Source: CAZHRC01 sp964533865 (GTDB taxonomy: Bacteria > Bacillota > Clostridia > Tissierellales > Peptoniphilaceae). Taken from it: a stretch of DNA of 46,208 nt. This document shows positions 1-8,130 of this stretch, one piece after another; the stretch's first letter is position 1; every line of letters begins with the position of its first letter. Under the pieces are notes generated by a model. That model was not told the DNA's origin. It saw only the letters and a list, made by a program, of their open reading frames with translations, and did no database searches. A program made the translations under genes and the position numbers. Where the stretch lies: positions 1 to 46,208 of the forward strand of contig CAZHRC010000017.1 in assembly GCA_964533865.1 (NCBI GenBank). Direction: 5' to 3'.

Positions 1-55
1 GGTACGTTATAATATTAATCAGAAAGACACAAATGAGTTAACAGAAGAGGAGGAT

Positions 56-322
56 ATGATGCATTTAAAAAAATATAGAATTATAGGAAAGGTTATCACA
101 TCGGTGATAGTCATACTCATCTTCATACCCATTCTTTTCGATATCAGCCCCATCCCAAAGGAAATGTTTTTCACTATCGTGTTTTTTGTTATCATAGATC
201 TTATTTTTATGTTTCGTTTCTTACGGTGCCCTTTCTGTAAAGCGTGTTTATCGACGAGTTTATCGGAAAGATTTTGCACTAAGTGCGGTATGAGATTGGA
301 TGAGAAAACCTCGAATCATTAG
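56..322 (+). CDS. Small two-helix membrane protein with C-terminal zinc ribbon
   Basis: The product is 88 residues. Two hydrophobic stretches (about residues 12-30 and 37-55) should span the membrane, and the C-terminal tail has two Cys pairs (CPFC and CTKC) about 15 residues apart, a typical zinc-ribbon spacing. A GAGGAGG ribosome site at about 46-52 precedes tandem ATGs at 56 and 59; the second has the better spacing. A TATAAT at 8-13 could be the -10 box of its promoter. I do not recognise a family. The zinc ribbon suggests a membrane-tethered protein that binds a protein or nucleic acid partner, but this is inference. No neighbouring gene helps, because the next 1.2 kb is a decayed insertion sequence. 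Confidence 0.6.
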   Translation: MMHLKKYRIIGKVITSVIVILIFIPILFDISPIPKEMFFTIVFFVIIDLIFMFRFLRCPFCKACLSTSLSERFCTKCGMRLDEKTSNH

Positions 323-370
323 GTGTGAAGAAACGCGCTTTCTTTAAGAGTGTCGTTTTAAAGTTCAAGT

Positions 371-1133
371 TATAAAAAAGTGGGGATAAATGTAAAATGT
401 GGTTCTTTGTCAAATCCTGTTGGTTGAGAATAAAATATCGAAATAGGTTGTTAGAGGCGGCGAGTTGATGTTTTCCGTTTGTTTGTCTGTGGAAAGGCCA
501 GTTGCGACAAATGAGCACGGTTTCTAAAGTTGAATAAGCTTCGTTATCCAAAAGCGATGCGTTTAAGCACTTTAATGAAGTTGTTCAATCCTTCAAGACA
601 ACCGTTTGAAACATCGTCAATCAGTGAATGTTCAACCTATTCAAAGTAGGCGAGCAAGGTTGTCATCGCTTCACTGACCTCTGCCTTAAAGATTTCTAAA
701 TGCGTTCAATGCTTAATATCACGGGCATCCAACTTACTCATCGAAAATTGGATCAACTTCCAGTAGCGCTTCAACCGCTAGTATGCCATAGATTGTATCG
801 GAAATCGTTTTATGATCTCGATTCGGGTCTTACCCATCGCTCGGGTCAGCAACTGACCCAAATGAAAGCGATCAATAACAATGTGAGTATATGGAATCAC
901 AAGCCAAGCAATGAAAGCGCTGTTTTTTCAACTTCAACAAAGCTGGTTCTCCACCACTGGAGAGTAACTTGATTGTTGAACCCGTATTGATGTATTGGAG
1001 ACTGGTGTAAATTACCGCAAAGTGGGCAATGGTCAGGTCGATAGGAAAGTTTTGCGTGAATAACCTTGTAGGTGAGATGCTTGATCTTCTTTTCAATAAT
1101 GCAATCTTCAAAATGGATCTTAGGGTTTTCCAA
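371..1133 (-). pseudogene. ISL3-family transposase remnant
   Basis: Reading the minus strand from 1133 gives an ISL3-like N-terminus with a zinc-finger CPLCGN motif followed by HQYGF. It then breaks off after about 78 residues. Further along, other frames give VIDRFHLGQLLTRAMGKTR, which matches the ISL3 IDxFH catalytic region, and NGCLEGLNNFIKVLKRIAFG, which matches the conserved NGxxEGxNNxIKxxKRxAxG segment. Several in-frame stops and a large central deletion separate these blocks, so the gene is dead. ISL3 transposases are normally about 400 residues; only about half is recognisable here. Confidence 0.75.
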
Positions 1134-1293
1134 GTTGAGTCATCATGCGATATCGTGAGAGTTAGACATGAGATCTTCCTATAAATTTAGTCGTCAACTT
1201 TATTCTACAGGAACTCATGTCATTCTTTTTGCCAAAAAAAGTTTAGCCAGACATTTATGCTTTATTGCTTCCAATACTATTTATTATAGAGCC
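371..1293 (-). mobile_element. Degenerate ISL3-family insertion sequence
   Basis: This stretch has no intact gene but carries minus-strand remains of an ISL3-type transposase (see the pseudogene entry). On the minus strand the element begins at 1293 with GGCTCTATAATAAATAGTAT, which resembles ISL3-type terminal repeats that start with GGCTC. I could not find a matching left end or target duplication, so the left boundary is only where recognisable coding similarity stops. The segment 1196-1293 is clearly similar to 11281-11371. Confidence 0.6.
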
Positions 1294-1305
1294 AAAATAT
1301 ATGGT

Positions 1306-1337
1306 AAAAAGCACGGGCTAAAACGCTCGTGCTTTTT
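1306..1337 (+). terminator. Hairpin with A/T flanks, bidirectional terminator candidate
   Basis: AAAAAGCACG pairs with CGTGCTTTTT around a GC-containing loop. The T-run on either strand would allow termination in both directions. It sits just outside the right end of the insertion-sequence remnant. Confidence 0.6.
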
Positions 1338-1424
1338 GTATCCCTAGACGAGCCCGTTTGACATCTCGATAGAAGGCGGTAGAGAAGATAGGAGCCATGA
1401 GCGAAGGAGATCTTTCAAACGCTG

Positions 1425-1454
1425 GTGACCGAAAAGGGAGAGGTGTGATACAAT
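1425..1454 (+). promoter_or_regulatory. Weak promoter candidate for the CWB2 protein
   Basis: GTGACC at 1425-1430 and TACAAT at 1449-1454 are 18 bases apart, roughly 60 bases before the next gene. Both hexamers are imperfect, so this is a suggestion only. Confidence 0.3.
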
Positions 1455-1537
1455 TTAATATGTCCGTATATTGAGATAAAAAAGAATTAAATCCATTTAG
1501 CGGACAACTAAAGATGAACACAGAAAGGAAGAAGGCT

Positions 1538-2956
1538 ATGAAAAGAAAAATATCGTTAGGGTTGTGTATTGTGATGGTGTTGGCTTGTGTACTCACCGTC
1601 GTCCCTTCGTCGAGTTTGGCGACGGGCGCAACCAAAGAGGCACTGAAGTTGGAGGAGAAAGTGCTGACCGCAGAGGGGTTGGAAAAGTTTCGTTTAGATA
1701 CACTAAACTTTAAGCTTGGAGATGAAACAGGCTTCTATTCGTGGAAGATTAAAGACGAAGAAAATTACGAATTTACTAATGATTCAAGGATCGTCTACAA
1801 AACCGAAGATGGTGTGCACCATGAGTTTAAACCACTCAAACAAGAGGGTTCAAAGTACTACTCCTTTTGGATGAAACTCGATACTGTGGGGGTGTGGAAG
1901 TTGGTTTCCATCGATGGCGTCAAAGTGGTTAGTGACGCGTTGGATCTCACCGTATTTAAAGACGAAAAAGAGTTGCGAGCAGAAGAGAACAGAATTCTTG
2001 AAGAAGCCATCAGACTGGGGAGAGAGATCGACACGACGCGTAAATCCGTCAACGTCACACGAATAGCTGGGAAGGATCGTTACGATACAGCGGTCAAAGC
2101 CAGTCGAGAAACTTTCACGAGAGGAAGCAAATACGTGGCGATTGCAACCGGTGAAAGCTATATCGACGGTCTGGTTGGCGGTGCGTTAACCGCTCAAGAG
2201 CGATTTCCACTGCTTTTAGTGCGTAAAAATGCGGTGACAAAAGAGGTCCTAGACGAAATCGTGCGTTTAAAACCTCGGGAGATCTTCATCCTTGGAGGAG
2301 AAGCAGCGGTTTCAAAAGATGTAGAAGCAGAAATCGCAAAACTAGGCATTACAATCGAGCGTTTGGCAGGTGCGGATCGCTTTTCGACTGCAAAAGCCAT
2401 TAATGATAAGCGATGGAGGTTTTACAATCCCGACAATGATGTTCTAAAAAGAGAAAAGGCGTTGATTTATGGATTCAATTTTGCAGACGCTCTCTCGGCA
2501 GGGCCTTTTGTTGGAACCATGGCTAATGGGAACAATAATTTTTACGATTTAGAGCTTTATAAGGGTGCAGTAGATAATGCAGTGAAATATCTGGTCTTTG
2601 GTGGTCCTTCGGTGATTCCTGATGGGGCACACGTCAGTCAACGGTATTTTGGGGACAATCGTTATGAGACGGCATTGGAGGTCGCGCGAGGCTATACGTC
2701 GCAGACTGGGGGCATGGTCATTGATACGGTGGTCCTAGTGAGTGGAGAAGACTTCCCCGATGGATTAACGGCAGCAGGAGTCGCAAGACGAGGAAGAGGA
2801 GCGGTTTTGTTGACCCAAAAAGATGTATTACACGACGATTTAGCTAAATGGATTAAAATAGATCCTAAAATCAAAAACGTAATTATTCTCGGAGGGGAAG
2901 CTGCCGTCTCCGAGGCGATCGAAAAGGAAATTAAAAACTATCCTGCGATTCCTTGA
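1538..2956 (+). CDS. Secreted protein with three cell-wall-binding repeats (CWB2)
   Basis: The product is about 472 residues. I chose the ATG at 1538 because an AGGAAGAAGG ribosome site lies just before it; an upstream ATG at 1514 has none. A signal peptide (KRK, a hydrophobic core, then Ala/Ser-rich cleavage region) is followed by a region of about 150 residues I do not recognise. The rest is three CWB2 repeats (PF04122), each with the marks RxAGxDRYxTA, an ATGExxxDGL-like segment and IxxLGGxxAVS. The middle repeat is the most diverged (VFGGPSVIP). CWB2 triplets anchor clostridial surface proteins to anionic wall polymers. This one is probably a wall-associated surface protein with an unknown N-terminal function. 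The gene stands alone between mobile-element debris and the peptide island. Confidence 0.85.
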   Translation: MKRKISLGLCIVMVLACVLTVVPSSSLATGATKEALKLEEKVLTAEGLEKFRLDTLNFKLGDETGFYSWKIKDEENYEFTNDSRIVYKTEDGVHHEFKPLKQEGSKYYSFWMKLDTVGVWKLVSIDGVKVVSDALDLTVFKDEKELRAEENRILEEAIRLGREIDTTRKSVNVTRIAGKDRYDTAVKASRETFTRGSKYVAIATGESYIDGLVGGALTAQERFPLLLVRKNAVTKEVLDEIVRLKPREIFILGGEAAVSKDVEAEIAKLGITIERLAGADRFSTAKAINDKRWRFYNPDNDVLKREKALIYGFNFADALSAGPFVGTMANGNNNFYDLELYKGAVDNAVKYLVFGGPSVIPDGAHVSQRYFGDNRYETALEVARGYTSQTGGMVIDTVVLVSGEDFPDGLTAAGVARRGRGAVLLTQKDVLHDDLAKWIKIDPKIKNVIILGGEAAVSEAIEKEIKNYPAIP

Positions 2957-3342
2957 GGTGCGAACTAAAGAGCGTAGGAGTAAAAAGGTTTCTTTCTTTA
3001 AGACTGCTGGCTAAAAATTGAATAACGAAATAATGTATTTAGAGGCGGCGTGATATCATGTCGCCTCCACGTTTGAGATCATCAGATTTGCCATCATGTT
3101 TACTAGAAAGCTTTCGCAATGTTCGCAATTTTTCGGTAGGAAATATCCTGTGATTTTCCCCAAATTTTGATTTGGCATAGTAAGGAACCACGAAGAAGTA
3201 TCCGAAGGTGGAAGAATGAGTATAGTAAAATGACAACCAAAATTAATGCGAAATGATTGGCTGAATCCAATCTTATGTACAACAAGGTACGGGCTTTATT
3301 TTCAAAGGTCTAGATCATCTAATGATATCGATATGTAGAAAA
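2957..3342. other. Non-coding stretch, possible mobile-element debris
   Basis: I see no convincing gene here. A short segment around 3025-3050 (TTTAGAGGCGGCG and its flanks) resembles 440-465 in the ISL3 remnant, which suggests a further small fragment of the same element, but the match is only about 30 bases. Short minus-strand reading frames have no recognisable features. Confidence 0.3.
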
Positions 3343-3371
3343 TTGCTGAAACGCGGTATAAGGATTATAAT
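3343..3371 (+). promoter_or_regulatory. Promoter of the two-component system operon
   Basis: TTGCTG at 3343-3348 and TATAAT at 3366-3371 are separated by 17 bases, a good sigma-A type arrangement about 50 bases before the response regulator start. Confidence 0.55.
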
Positions 3372-3422
3372 ATAAGTGAAAAAGAAACGGTTGCCAACAG
3401 CATAAGTGTAAGGAGAATAGAA

Positions 3423-4085
3423 TTGACAAAGATTGTCGTAGTAGATGATGATGAGGCGATTTTAGAACTAGTGAGCGTTTATTTAGAGCATGAAGGTTAT
3501 GTCGTGATACCTTTTTCAAAATCTACGGAGGTGATGGCATATCTAGAGGAGAATATGGTCGATGGACTTATACTGGATGTTATGATGGAAGAAGTAACGG
3601 GAATTGAGTTGCTAAAACAGATAAGAGAAAACTATTCCTATCCCGTCATCATGCTAACAGCGAAAACCGAACAACAAGATGTGTTGAGGGGGCTCTATGA
3701 AGGGGCGGATGATTACATCAAAAAACCATTTGATCCCTTAGAGCTTTTAGCGCGATTAAAAGTGCATTTAAGAAGAAATGAAGTTGATGAAATAGTCTAT
3801 CGTAACCTTATTTTAAATAAGAAGACCCATGTTTTTACGATTGATGATAAGCGAATAGAGTTGACACCTATTGAGTTTCAGATTGTTGAAATGCTTTTAG
3901 AGTCAGTGAACGAAGTTATTCCATCTGAAAAAATGTTTGAAGCCGTGTGGGCAGAGAAATACTTTGAAAAAGATTCAAACACTGTGAGTGTCCATATCCG
4001 AAACATTAGGTACAAGGTGCATAAAGCGAATAGATCTAATGACTTTATAAAGACAGTGTGGGGGGTGGGTTATAAAATTGAGTAG
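3423..4085 (+). CDS. OmpR/VanR-like response regulator
   Basis: The product is 220 residues. It starts at TTG 3423, seven bases after an AAGGAG ribosome site. The N-terminal receiver domain has the acidic pair D8/D9, the phospho-acceptor D52 in LILDVMM, T79 in MLTAKT and K101 in IKKPF. The C-terminal half is a winged helix of the OmpR/PhoB type ending in TVWGVGYKIE. It overlaps the following sensor kinase by eight bases, so the two are translationally coupled. By position it should control the radical SAM peptide cluster that follows; a pair of 11-base-spaced direct repeats ahead of the maturase gene is a likely binding site. VanR-like is by general resemblance, not a claim of vancomycin resistance, since no van ligase genes are present. 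Confidence 0.88.
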   Translation: MTKIVVVDDDEAILELVSVYLEHEGYVVIPFSKSTEVMAYLEENMVDGLILDVMMEEVTGIELLKQIRENYSYPVIMLTAKTEQQDVLRGLYEGADDYIKKPFDPLELLARLKVHLRRNEVDEIVYRNLILNKKTHVFTIDDKRIELTPIEFQIVEMLLESVNEVIPSEKMFEAVWAEKYFEKDSNTVSVHIRNIRYKVHKANRSNDFIKTVWGVGYKIE

Positions 4086-5211
4086 AAAAAAATGGCAAGG
4101 AAAGATTGTTCGTCTCTCCATCGTGGTGTTTGTCATAGCTATTGTTTTATTTTTTGGATACCATTACTTTTCTTGGGATCTTGGAGATGGAATAGCAAAT
4201 AGGTATTTAATGGACCACGAGAGAATGATATCAGATGGCTTAACAAGGGGAACACTGTTATGGAATAAACTAAAAAAAGATATCATAATTGGAACCGCGA
4301 CCATAACAAGTGCTTTTATTTTTATCTACTGCATGACGGGATACCATACTGAGAAAAAGATAAGGAAAGAAGTACAGTTAGAATGCATCGAGATAATTGC
4401 TAATCGCATCAAGGGTGGTGAGCAAGTAGATAATATGCTCTATATTGATTTAGTGCGGAAAATAGACGAATTGCTTGATAAGTATGATGTTTTAGAAAAA
4501 AACAGCGATGTCATATCTAAAAGAGAGGAAATGATCGCGAGTTTTGCTCATGATATCAAGACGCCGTTGACATCGGTGATAGGATATCTTAATTTGTTAG
4601 AGAGTGATCAGGATATTTCAAAAAAATCGAGGATAAAATACGTAAAAATTGCATTAGCAAAGTCACTGGATCTAGAGAAGCAACTAGAGGACCTTTTTTA
4701 TATTTCCAGATTCGATTTTGAACATGCTCATCATTCAAAAAATACGGTTAACTTTTCTTCATATTTGACTCAGTTGGTCGATGAGTTTTATCCAAATGCG
4801 ATGGATAAACATATGGTTTTTAACCTTCGCATGGAAGCTGAATATCAGATTTACGTCGACTTGGAAAAACTATCAAAAGCATTGGGTAATGTTGTGAGTA
4901 ATGCCATAAAATTTGGAAAAGAGAATACTGAAGTAAAGGTTATCGTTTCAAGAAACGATGATGTTTTAATAATAAAAGTAGCAAATCAATCTGATTTGAT
5001 TTCAAAACATGAGATATCATTGATATTTGATAGATTCTATCGAAGAGACGCCTCAAGAAACTCCGAGATAGGTGGGGCTGGATTAGGTCTAGCCATATCC
5101 AAGGCGATTGTAGAAGCGATGGATGGGGATATAGGAGCAGAGTACGAAAATGGTGTGTTTTCGATCGTAGTATCTCTTCCAGATATCCTAGCTGAACCAA
5201 TCGTAAAGTAA
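4078..5211 (+). CDS. VanS-like sensor histidine kinase
   Basis: The product is 377 residues from a TTG start inside the end of the response regulator gene, behind a G-rich ribosome site. Two transmembrane helices (about residues 12-29 and 68-88) enclose a short outside loop of about 40 residues, so it has little room for a classic ligand domain. The dimerisation/phospho-acceptor motif is FAHDIKTPLTSVIGY with H158. The ATPase domain has the N box NVVSNAIKFG and the G box GGAGLGLAISKA. The HDIKTPLTS form is typical of VanS-type kinases. It probably senses cell-envelope state or the mature peptide and phosphorylates the neighbouring regulator; the signal itself cannot be read from the sequence. 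Confidence 0.87.
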   Translation: MSRKKWQGKIVRLSIVVFVIAIVLFFGYHYFSWDLGDGIANRYLMDHERMISDGLTRGTLLWNKLKKDIIIGTATITSAFIFIYCMTGYHTEKKIRKEVQLECIEIIANRIKGGEQVDNMLYIDLVRKIDELLDKYDVLEKNSDVISKREEMIASFAHDIKTPLTSVIGYLNLLESDQDISKKSRIKYVKIALAKSLDLEKQLEDLFYISRFDFEHAHHSKNTVNFSSYLTQLVDEFYPNAMDKHMVFNLRMEAEYQIYVDLEKLSKALGNVVSNAIKFGKENTEVKVIVSRNDDVLIIKVANQSDLISKHEISLIFDRFYRRDASRNSEIGGAGLGLAISKAIVEAMDGDIGAEYENGVFSIVVSLPDILAEPIVK

Positions 5212-5246
5212 CTTCATAAAAACTTCATATAATCTAGCGCAATACT
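5211..5246 (+). promoter_or_regulatory. Pho-box-like direct repeats and promoter before the maturase gene
   Basis: ACTTCAT occurs at 5211-5217 and again at 5222-5228, exactly 11 bases apart. This is the spacing that OmpR/PhoB-type dimers use, with the repeats replacing a -35 box. CAATACT at 5240-5246 can be the -10 box of an activated promoter; TATAAT at 5228-5233 is an alternative. The site lies directly after the kinase gene. Confidence 0.5.
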
Positions 5247-5315
5247 GAAAAAATGATTTCGTTTGAATGGTTATACTCATTCTTAAGAGATCGTTTTTTT
5301 ATTGGAGGGAAATTT

Positions 5316-6863
5316 ATGGAAAAGCTAGAGATTATTAAGGAGATACAGACTAGAATTAGTTGCAATGATTATCTACGCCTAGGAAGGTGCTTTGAAACCA
5401 AACAAAAGAAATATTTTTATGATCTAGGCACTGGGAAAGTTTTTGAAGCTAGTTTTGGTGCGTATATGATTTTGGAGTTTATATTGCAGTCTAAATGGGA
5501 CGAGATTACGAGATCAGAAGCCATAGATGTTGAATCCCTGATGGACGTATTGGATGGCATTCGGAATGAAAATATACTACAGGCACCAGAGTTAAAATCA
5601 TTCATAGGATTACAGATTAGTAGCTTAGAGGAAGAGCTAAGGAGCAAGCGCGCTCAAATTACATTAGAACTTACGGAGAGATGCAATATGAGATGTAAAT
5701 ATTGCATCTATCATGAAGATCAGGGCGGTTACAGAAAATTCGGCAGACAAGATATGTCATTCGATATTGCGAAGCGTGCCATAGACGATTTAGTTGACCA
5801 TAGCAAAGGCGAAGATAAAATATACGTGAGCTTTTATGGTGGGGAACCGCTAATATCAATGAGTTTATTGAAGGAATGTATTAATTATTGCCAAACGATT
5901 GACGAGAGTCGAATACATTATGCAATAACAACTAATGCGACTTTGATAACAGAGAGTATAGCAGATTTTTTTGCGGAATTAGGTGAGAAGATACACATCA
6001 CAGTAAGCTTAGATGGACCGAAAGACATTAATGATAGTTATAGAGTGTATAGCGATGGTGGGGGCACATTTGATGATGCTGTGCAAGGAATAAAACAACT
6101 TGTAGAAAGTTTCGATAGAAAAAATAACATATTATCACTTGGAATAAATTCGGTATTATCAGAATATACAGAAGTACATTTAGATAAGATAGAAGACTAT
6201 TTTGGAAACCAAGAATGGATACCAGATGATGTGGTTTATACGTCATCATTTGTAGCCACTAAAGATCAGGAACTGAACTATTTAGGAGTTGATAGTGATC
6301 AGGAGAGGACTATAATCGATAAAAGTAAGCGAATCAAAGGATATTTTGATCCGTTATTAGATTGGGCAATTGAAGATAATGCGACCGCGATAACAGAAAA
6401 ACTAATTGCGAAAGACAATATTATAAAAGAAATGGCCATGATACACAAGCGATTATTATACAATGAACCAATAGAACATTATTATATGTGTGGTTGCTGT
6501 GTACCTGGGGCTAGAAGAGTCTACGTTACTTCAAAGGGTGATTATTTATTTTGCGAGAAGCTCGGTGAAGCTCCAAATATTGGTAACGTCTTTGATGGGA
6601 TTGATATATCAAAAACAAAAAGGCACTATGTTAATGATTATTGTCGTGAAACACAACAATTTTGCAAGGATTGCTGGGCCATTCATTTATGTGGAATGTG
6701 TTATATGAATTGTTATGATAAAGATGGAATTAACATTAAATTAAGAAATAGCAAATGCATAATGAATAGAATATATATCGAAAAGAATCTTGAGCTATAT
6801 CATGAATTATTAGAGAATAAGTCAGATTTAATTATTGACCTTGATGATTATGAATTTAGTTAA
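5316..6863 (+). CDS. Radical SAM/SPASM peptide maturase
   Basis: The product is 515 residues. I chose ATG 5316 because GGAGGG lies seven bases before it; an upstream ATG at 5262 has no ribosome site. The first about 100 residues form a small PqqD-like region that probably grips the precursor leader. The radical SAM domain begins at about residue 113 with the [4Fe-4S]/SAM motif C123-x3-C127-x2-C130, followed by FYGGEPL, typical of this superfamily. The C-terminal 110 residues are a Cys-rich SPASM-type region (CGCC, FCEK, then FCKDCWAIHLCGMCYMNC) for auxiliary clusters. The layout matches enzymes that crosslink Cys-rich peptides through thioether or carbon bonds, like the clostridial Cys-rich-peptide maturases. 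The adjacent Cys-rich peptide gene, ten bases downstream, is the obvious substrate. Confidence 0.88.
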   Translation: MEKLEIIKEIQTRISCNDYLRLGRCFETKQKKYFYDLGTGKVFEASFGAYMILEFILQSKWDEITRSEAIDVESLMDVLDGIRNENILQAPELKSFIGLQISSLEEELRSKRAQITLELTERCNMRCKYCIYHEDQGGYRKFGRQDMSFDIAKRAIDDLVDHSKGEDKIYVSFYGGEPLISMSLLKECINYCQTIDESRIHYAITTNATLITESIADFFAELGEKIHITVSLDGPKDINDSYRVYSDGGGTFDDAVQGIKQLVESFDRKNNILSLGINSVLSEYTEVHLDKIEDYFGNQEWIPDDVVYTSSFVATKDQELNYLGVDSDQERTIIDKSKRIKGYFDPLLDWAIEDNATAITEKLIAKDNIIKEMAMIHKRLLYNEPIEHYYMCGCCVPGARRVYVTSKGDYLFCEKLGEAPNIGNVFDGIDISKTKRHYVNDYCRETQQFCKDCWAIHLCGMCYMNCYDKDGINIKLRNSKCIMNRIYIEKNLELYHELLENKSDLIIDLDDYEFS

Positions 6864-6920
6864 TCATAAATCATGAAATTATGCGAGAGAGGCTGCATGG
6901 CAATGAAAGGAGGTGATATG

Positions 6921-7145
6921 ATGAAACTAATAAACCCATTAGGAAGAGAAGTTGAAAGGGAAATGTATAGTGGTGATGGAATTACTCCAATGGCATGTAT
7001 GTGTTCTGCTGAGGGGGCATATGCAACTGCAAGAGGTAAGGATGATTGCTTTAAATGCGGGTGTTCATGTTCGTCAACGACTTACAGTGCTAATAATTCT
7101 CATAAAGCATTTTGGACGATGAGAAAATCAGGAACACTAGAATAG
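6921..7145 (+). CDS. Cys-rich RiPP precursor peptide
   Basis: The product is 74 residues from ATG 6921, placed seven bases after the very strong AAAGGAGGTGAT site at 6906-6917; an ATG at 6918 is possible, and the ATG at 6873 lacks a ribosome site. The leader (about residues 1-24) reads MKLINPLGREVEREM and has no double-Gly cleavage site. The core holds six Cys: C26 and C28 in MACMCS, then C43, C46, C48 and C50 in DCFKCGCSCSS, separated by GAYATARGKD. A Ser/Thr/Asn-rich tail of about 24 residues follows. Position, size and Cys layout make it the substrate of the radical SAM enzyme. I recall similar INPLG...MACMC...CGCSC peptides from clostridia but cannot name the family. The strong ribosome site fits a product needed in excess. 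Confidence 0.8.
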   Translation: MKLINPLGREVEREMYSGDGITPMACMCSAEGAYATARGKDDCFKCGCSCSSTTYSANNSHKAFWTMRKSGTLE

Positions 7146-7155
7146 CGCAGTGAAC

Positions 7156-7209
7156 AACAACTATAGATGATCATGATTATTGCCTCTTAATGTTCAATCT
7201 ATAGTTGTT
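7156..7209 (+). promoter_or_regulatory. 13-base-pair intercistronic stem-loop
   Basis: AACAACTATAGAT at 7156-7168 pairs perfectly with ATCTATAGTTGTT at 7197-7209 across a 28-base loop, between the precursor gene and the transporter genes. No T-run follows, so it is not a standard terminator. It may stabilise the precursor end of the message or lower transporter expression relative to the peptide. Confidence 0.6.
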
Positions 7210-7239
7210 ACTGATGAAAACATCATCAAGGAGGATGAC

Positions 7240-8130
7240 TTGATACTTACAAACGTAACGAAAGTATATGGGAAAAAGAGCATCCTCAAGGATGTTAGCT
7301 TAGACATAAGCAAGGGCATTTATGGATTACTAGGCTCTAACGGTGCAGGTAAAACAACGTTGATTAAGATCATTATAGGAGAAGAAAGCGGGACCTCTGG
7401 GACAATAACATTAGATAAATCAATTCCTGATATTAAATCATTTTACAATTATTTGGGATATCTTCCTCAAGATTTTAAAGCTCCCCAAAATATGATTGTG
7501 AAAGATTATTTGACCTATATAGCGATGTATAAAGGTATTGAAAAGAAATATGTTGATGATGTAATCGAGAACTTAGCATCTGAGTTAAATTTTCAGGAAT
7601 TTAAAAAGATGAAAGTTGCAGAATTATCCGGTGGGATGAAACAAAAAGTTGGTATAGCTCAAGTTTTTTTAAATGATCCAAAATTTGTGATATTGGACGA
7701 GCCTTCGGCTGGCCTAGATATAAGCGAAAGAAGAAACTTAAAGAATTTCATCACCAGAAGAAGTCGTACCTGTACGGTAATGATTTCAACTCATATCGTT
7801 TCGGATATAGAATATCTAGCAAATAAATTCCTAATTATTGACAAGGGGACGATGATAAGGCAAATAAATCATACGGATGCTATACGAGAAATAGAGGGTT
7901 TGGTGTGGGAAGAATGCTGTGACTATACATCAGGTGATGCAAAGATAGAAATAATACAAATGGGAGGTGGAGTGATAGCAAATACAAGCAACGATTATTC
8001 GAACAGGATGAAAATAAGGTACATCAGTAGTGACAAGATTTTCGAAACGGCTAATCGAATACGTCCTGAGCTGAGTGATTATTATTTATGGGTAATAGAG
8101 GGAGCGCGTAATGAAGTTGTCAATATATGA
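7240..8130 (+). CDS. ABC transporter ATP-binding protein (ABC-2 type)
   Basis: The product is 296 residues from TTG 7240, six bases after an AAGGAGG site; a start at 7180 would put the gene through the intercistronic hairpin and has no ribosome site. Motifs in order are Walker A GSNGAGKTT, the Q-loop region GYLPQDF, the signature LSGGMKQK, Walker B FVILDEPSAGLD and the switch His in STHIVSD. The last 90 residues are a C-terminal extension common in drug/lantibiotic-type ATPases. It overlaps the next gene, a membrane permease, by 20 bases, so the two form one transporter. The pair probably exports the peptide or protects the producer from it. Confidence 0.88.
   Translation: MILTNVTKVYGKKSILKDVSLDISKGIYGLLGSNGAGKTTLIKIIIGEESGTSGTITLDKSIPDIKSFYNYLGYLPQDFKAPQNMIVKDYLTYIAMYKGIEKKYVDDVIENLASELNFQEFKKMKVAELSGGMKQKVGIAQVFLNDPKFVILDEPSAGLDISERRNLKNFITRRSRTCTVMISTHIVSDIEYLANKFLIIDKGTMIRQINHTDAIREIEGLVWEECCDYTSGDAKIEIIQMGGGVIANTSNDYSNRMKIRYISSDKIFETANRIRPELSDYYLWVIEGARNEVVNI

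Noticed and set aside
700..972. Open frame on the plus strand in the insertion-sequence region
   Set aside because: It is antisense to recognisable ISL3 transposase remains and has no ribosome site.
3423..5211. Vancomycin-resistance operon
   Set aside because: Only a VanRS-like regulatory pair is present; there are no vanH, ligase or vanX-type genes, and the next genes encode a peptide cluster.
5262..5315. Upstream ATG extending the radical SAM protein by 18 residues
   Set aside because: No ribosome site; the extension overlaps the promoter region, and GGAGGG lies correctly before the ATG at 5316.
6873..6920. Longer precursor peptide starting at 6873
   Set aside because: The strong AAAGGAGGTGAT would then lie inside the gene, and no site precedes 6873.
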